Below the pieces are notes generated by a model that saw nothing but the letters and a program-made list of their open reading frames with translations, had not been told where the DNA came from and searched no databases. This document shows positions 12,998-13,460 of a stretch of DNA of 13,460 nucleotides, piece by piece; position 1 is the stretch's first letter; the number at the start of each line of letters is the position of its first letter. The stretch lies in contig DATLNC010000258.1 of assembly GCA_035536935.1 (NCBI GenBank), positions 1-13,460 on the forward strand. Direction: 5' to 3'. The stretch comes from DATMER01 sp035536935 (GTDB lineage Bacteria > Acidobacteriota > Thermoanaerobaculia > Multivoradales > UBA5704). The position numbers were made by a program, and so were the translations under genes.

Positions 12998-13460
12998 GAC
13001 AGCAGCAGGAGCCTTCCTGCCGAGGCGCCGAGAGAGCTGGCGACCCCGAGCGTCACGGTCTCGGCGACTCCGATGGCGAGGGAGACCCCCTCGAACCGGC
13101 CGAAGAACCAGAGGACGAACGCCGAGGCGGCCAGCGCCACGGCGTAGCTGATCACCGACAGCGACAGCACCTTGCCGGACCCGTTGTCGCCGCTCGGACG
13201 CAGCGGCTTCGAGCCGGTGAAGTCGCTGTAGGACAGGATGATCCCGCCCAGGACCAGGGAAAGGAGCGCGAGCCCGAGCAGCCGCCAGGGGGTGGACTCG
13301 ACCGCGATCTGGAGGATCTCCTCGGTCGGGGCCACGTTGCCGGCGAACAGCACCGCGCCGCAGAGGCCGAGGACCATGTGCGCGGAAAGGCCCAGGTTCT
13401 CCTTGTCCTCGCGGCCTTTCATCCCCTGGCTGCCCTTTCCATCTCCGCCGAACTGGGCGG
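12994..13460 (-). CDS. TIGR02587/DUF2391-like integral membrane protein, 5' end beyond window
   Basis: The minus-strand frame is open from the stop at 12994-12996 to the window edge. An ATG at 13422 exists, but upstream codons continue in frame (AQFGGDGKGSQG) and the family is about 270 residues, so this is the C-terminal half of a longer protein. Visible features: hydrophobic helices including HMVLGLCGAVLFAGNVAPTE (the NVAPTEE motif is typical of the family as I recall it), WRLLGLALLSLVLGGIILSY, VISYAVALAASAFVLWFFG and a last helix before the C-terminus. Function is unknown. It overlaps the TIGR02588-like gene by 4 nt, and kup follows, suggesting an operon of three membrane proteins. Confidence 0.75.
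   Translation of the reverse strand, partial: AQFGGDGKGSQGMKGREDKENLGLSAHMVLGLCGAVLFAGNVAPTEEILQIAVESTPWRLLGLALLSLVLGGIILSYSDFTGSKPLRPSGDNGSGKVLSLSVISYAVALAASAFVLWFFGRFEGVSLAIGVAETVTLGVASSLGASAGRLLLLS

Overview
The window is high-GC bacterial chromosomal DNA with short intergenic gaps, ATGA-type overlaps and no phage, transposase, CRISPR, tRNA or rRNA sequence that I can see. The mix of genes (a signal-peptide TPR protein ending in a TonB C-terminal domain, a DUF885 hydrolase, tandem POT peptide transporters, a fused chorismate mutase-prephenate dehydrogenase, a lysine/alanine-rich histone-like protein) and the promoter signals fit a Gram-negative bacterium. My best guess is an acidobacterium-like lineage, but this is impression and not proof.

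Layout. 1-1461 (minus strand): DUF4142 secreted protein followed by a beta-lactamase-fold serine hydrolase that runs off the left edge. 1620-3380 (minus): DUF885 putative metallohydrolase. 3491-5538 (plus): divergent pair, TPR/TonB_C exported protein translationally coupled to a PLP transsulfuration enzyme. 5654-5983 (plus): small histone H1-like protein. 5982-6137: paired inverted palindromes. 6146-7264 (minus): TyrA. 7265-7617: a 353-base divergent control region. 7618-10487 (plus): two overlapping POT transporter genes. 10494-10629: long inverted repeat with a nested intrinsic terminator. 10635-13460 (minus): a TIGR02587-like membrane protein (cut by the right edge), a TIGR02588-like protein and a Kup potassium transporter, probably one operon ending at the terminator.

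The most notable signal is regulatory. Four intergenic sites match the sigma-54 (RpoN) -24/-12 promoter pattern TGGCAY-N5-TTGCT with correct GG-N10-GC spacing, and each lies at a sensible distance and orientation before a gene: DUF4142 (1547-1562), histone-like protein (5547-5562), tyrA (7386-7401) and the POT pair (7514-7529). The last two are divergent in one intergenic region, with two small palindromes midway between them that could be a shared activator site. If real, the window holds part of a sigma-54 regulon that ties peptide uptake, tyrosine synthesis, a chromatin-like protein and an envelope protein together.

Functionally, the DUF885 hydrolase, the serine hydrolase and the POT transporters could take part in peptide turnover and uptake, with TyrA and the transsulfuration enzyme on the amino-acid side. 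This link is inference from neighbourhood only. No defence, secretion or mobile system was found.
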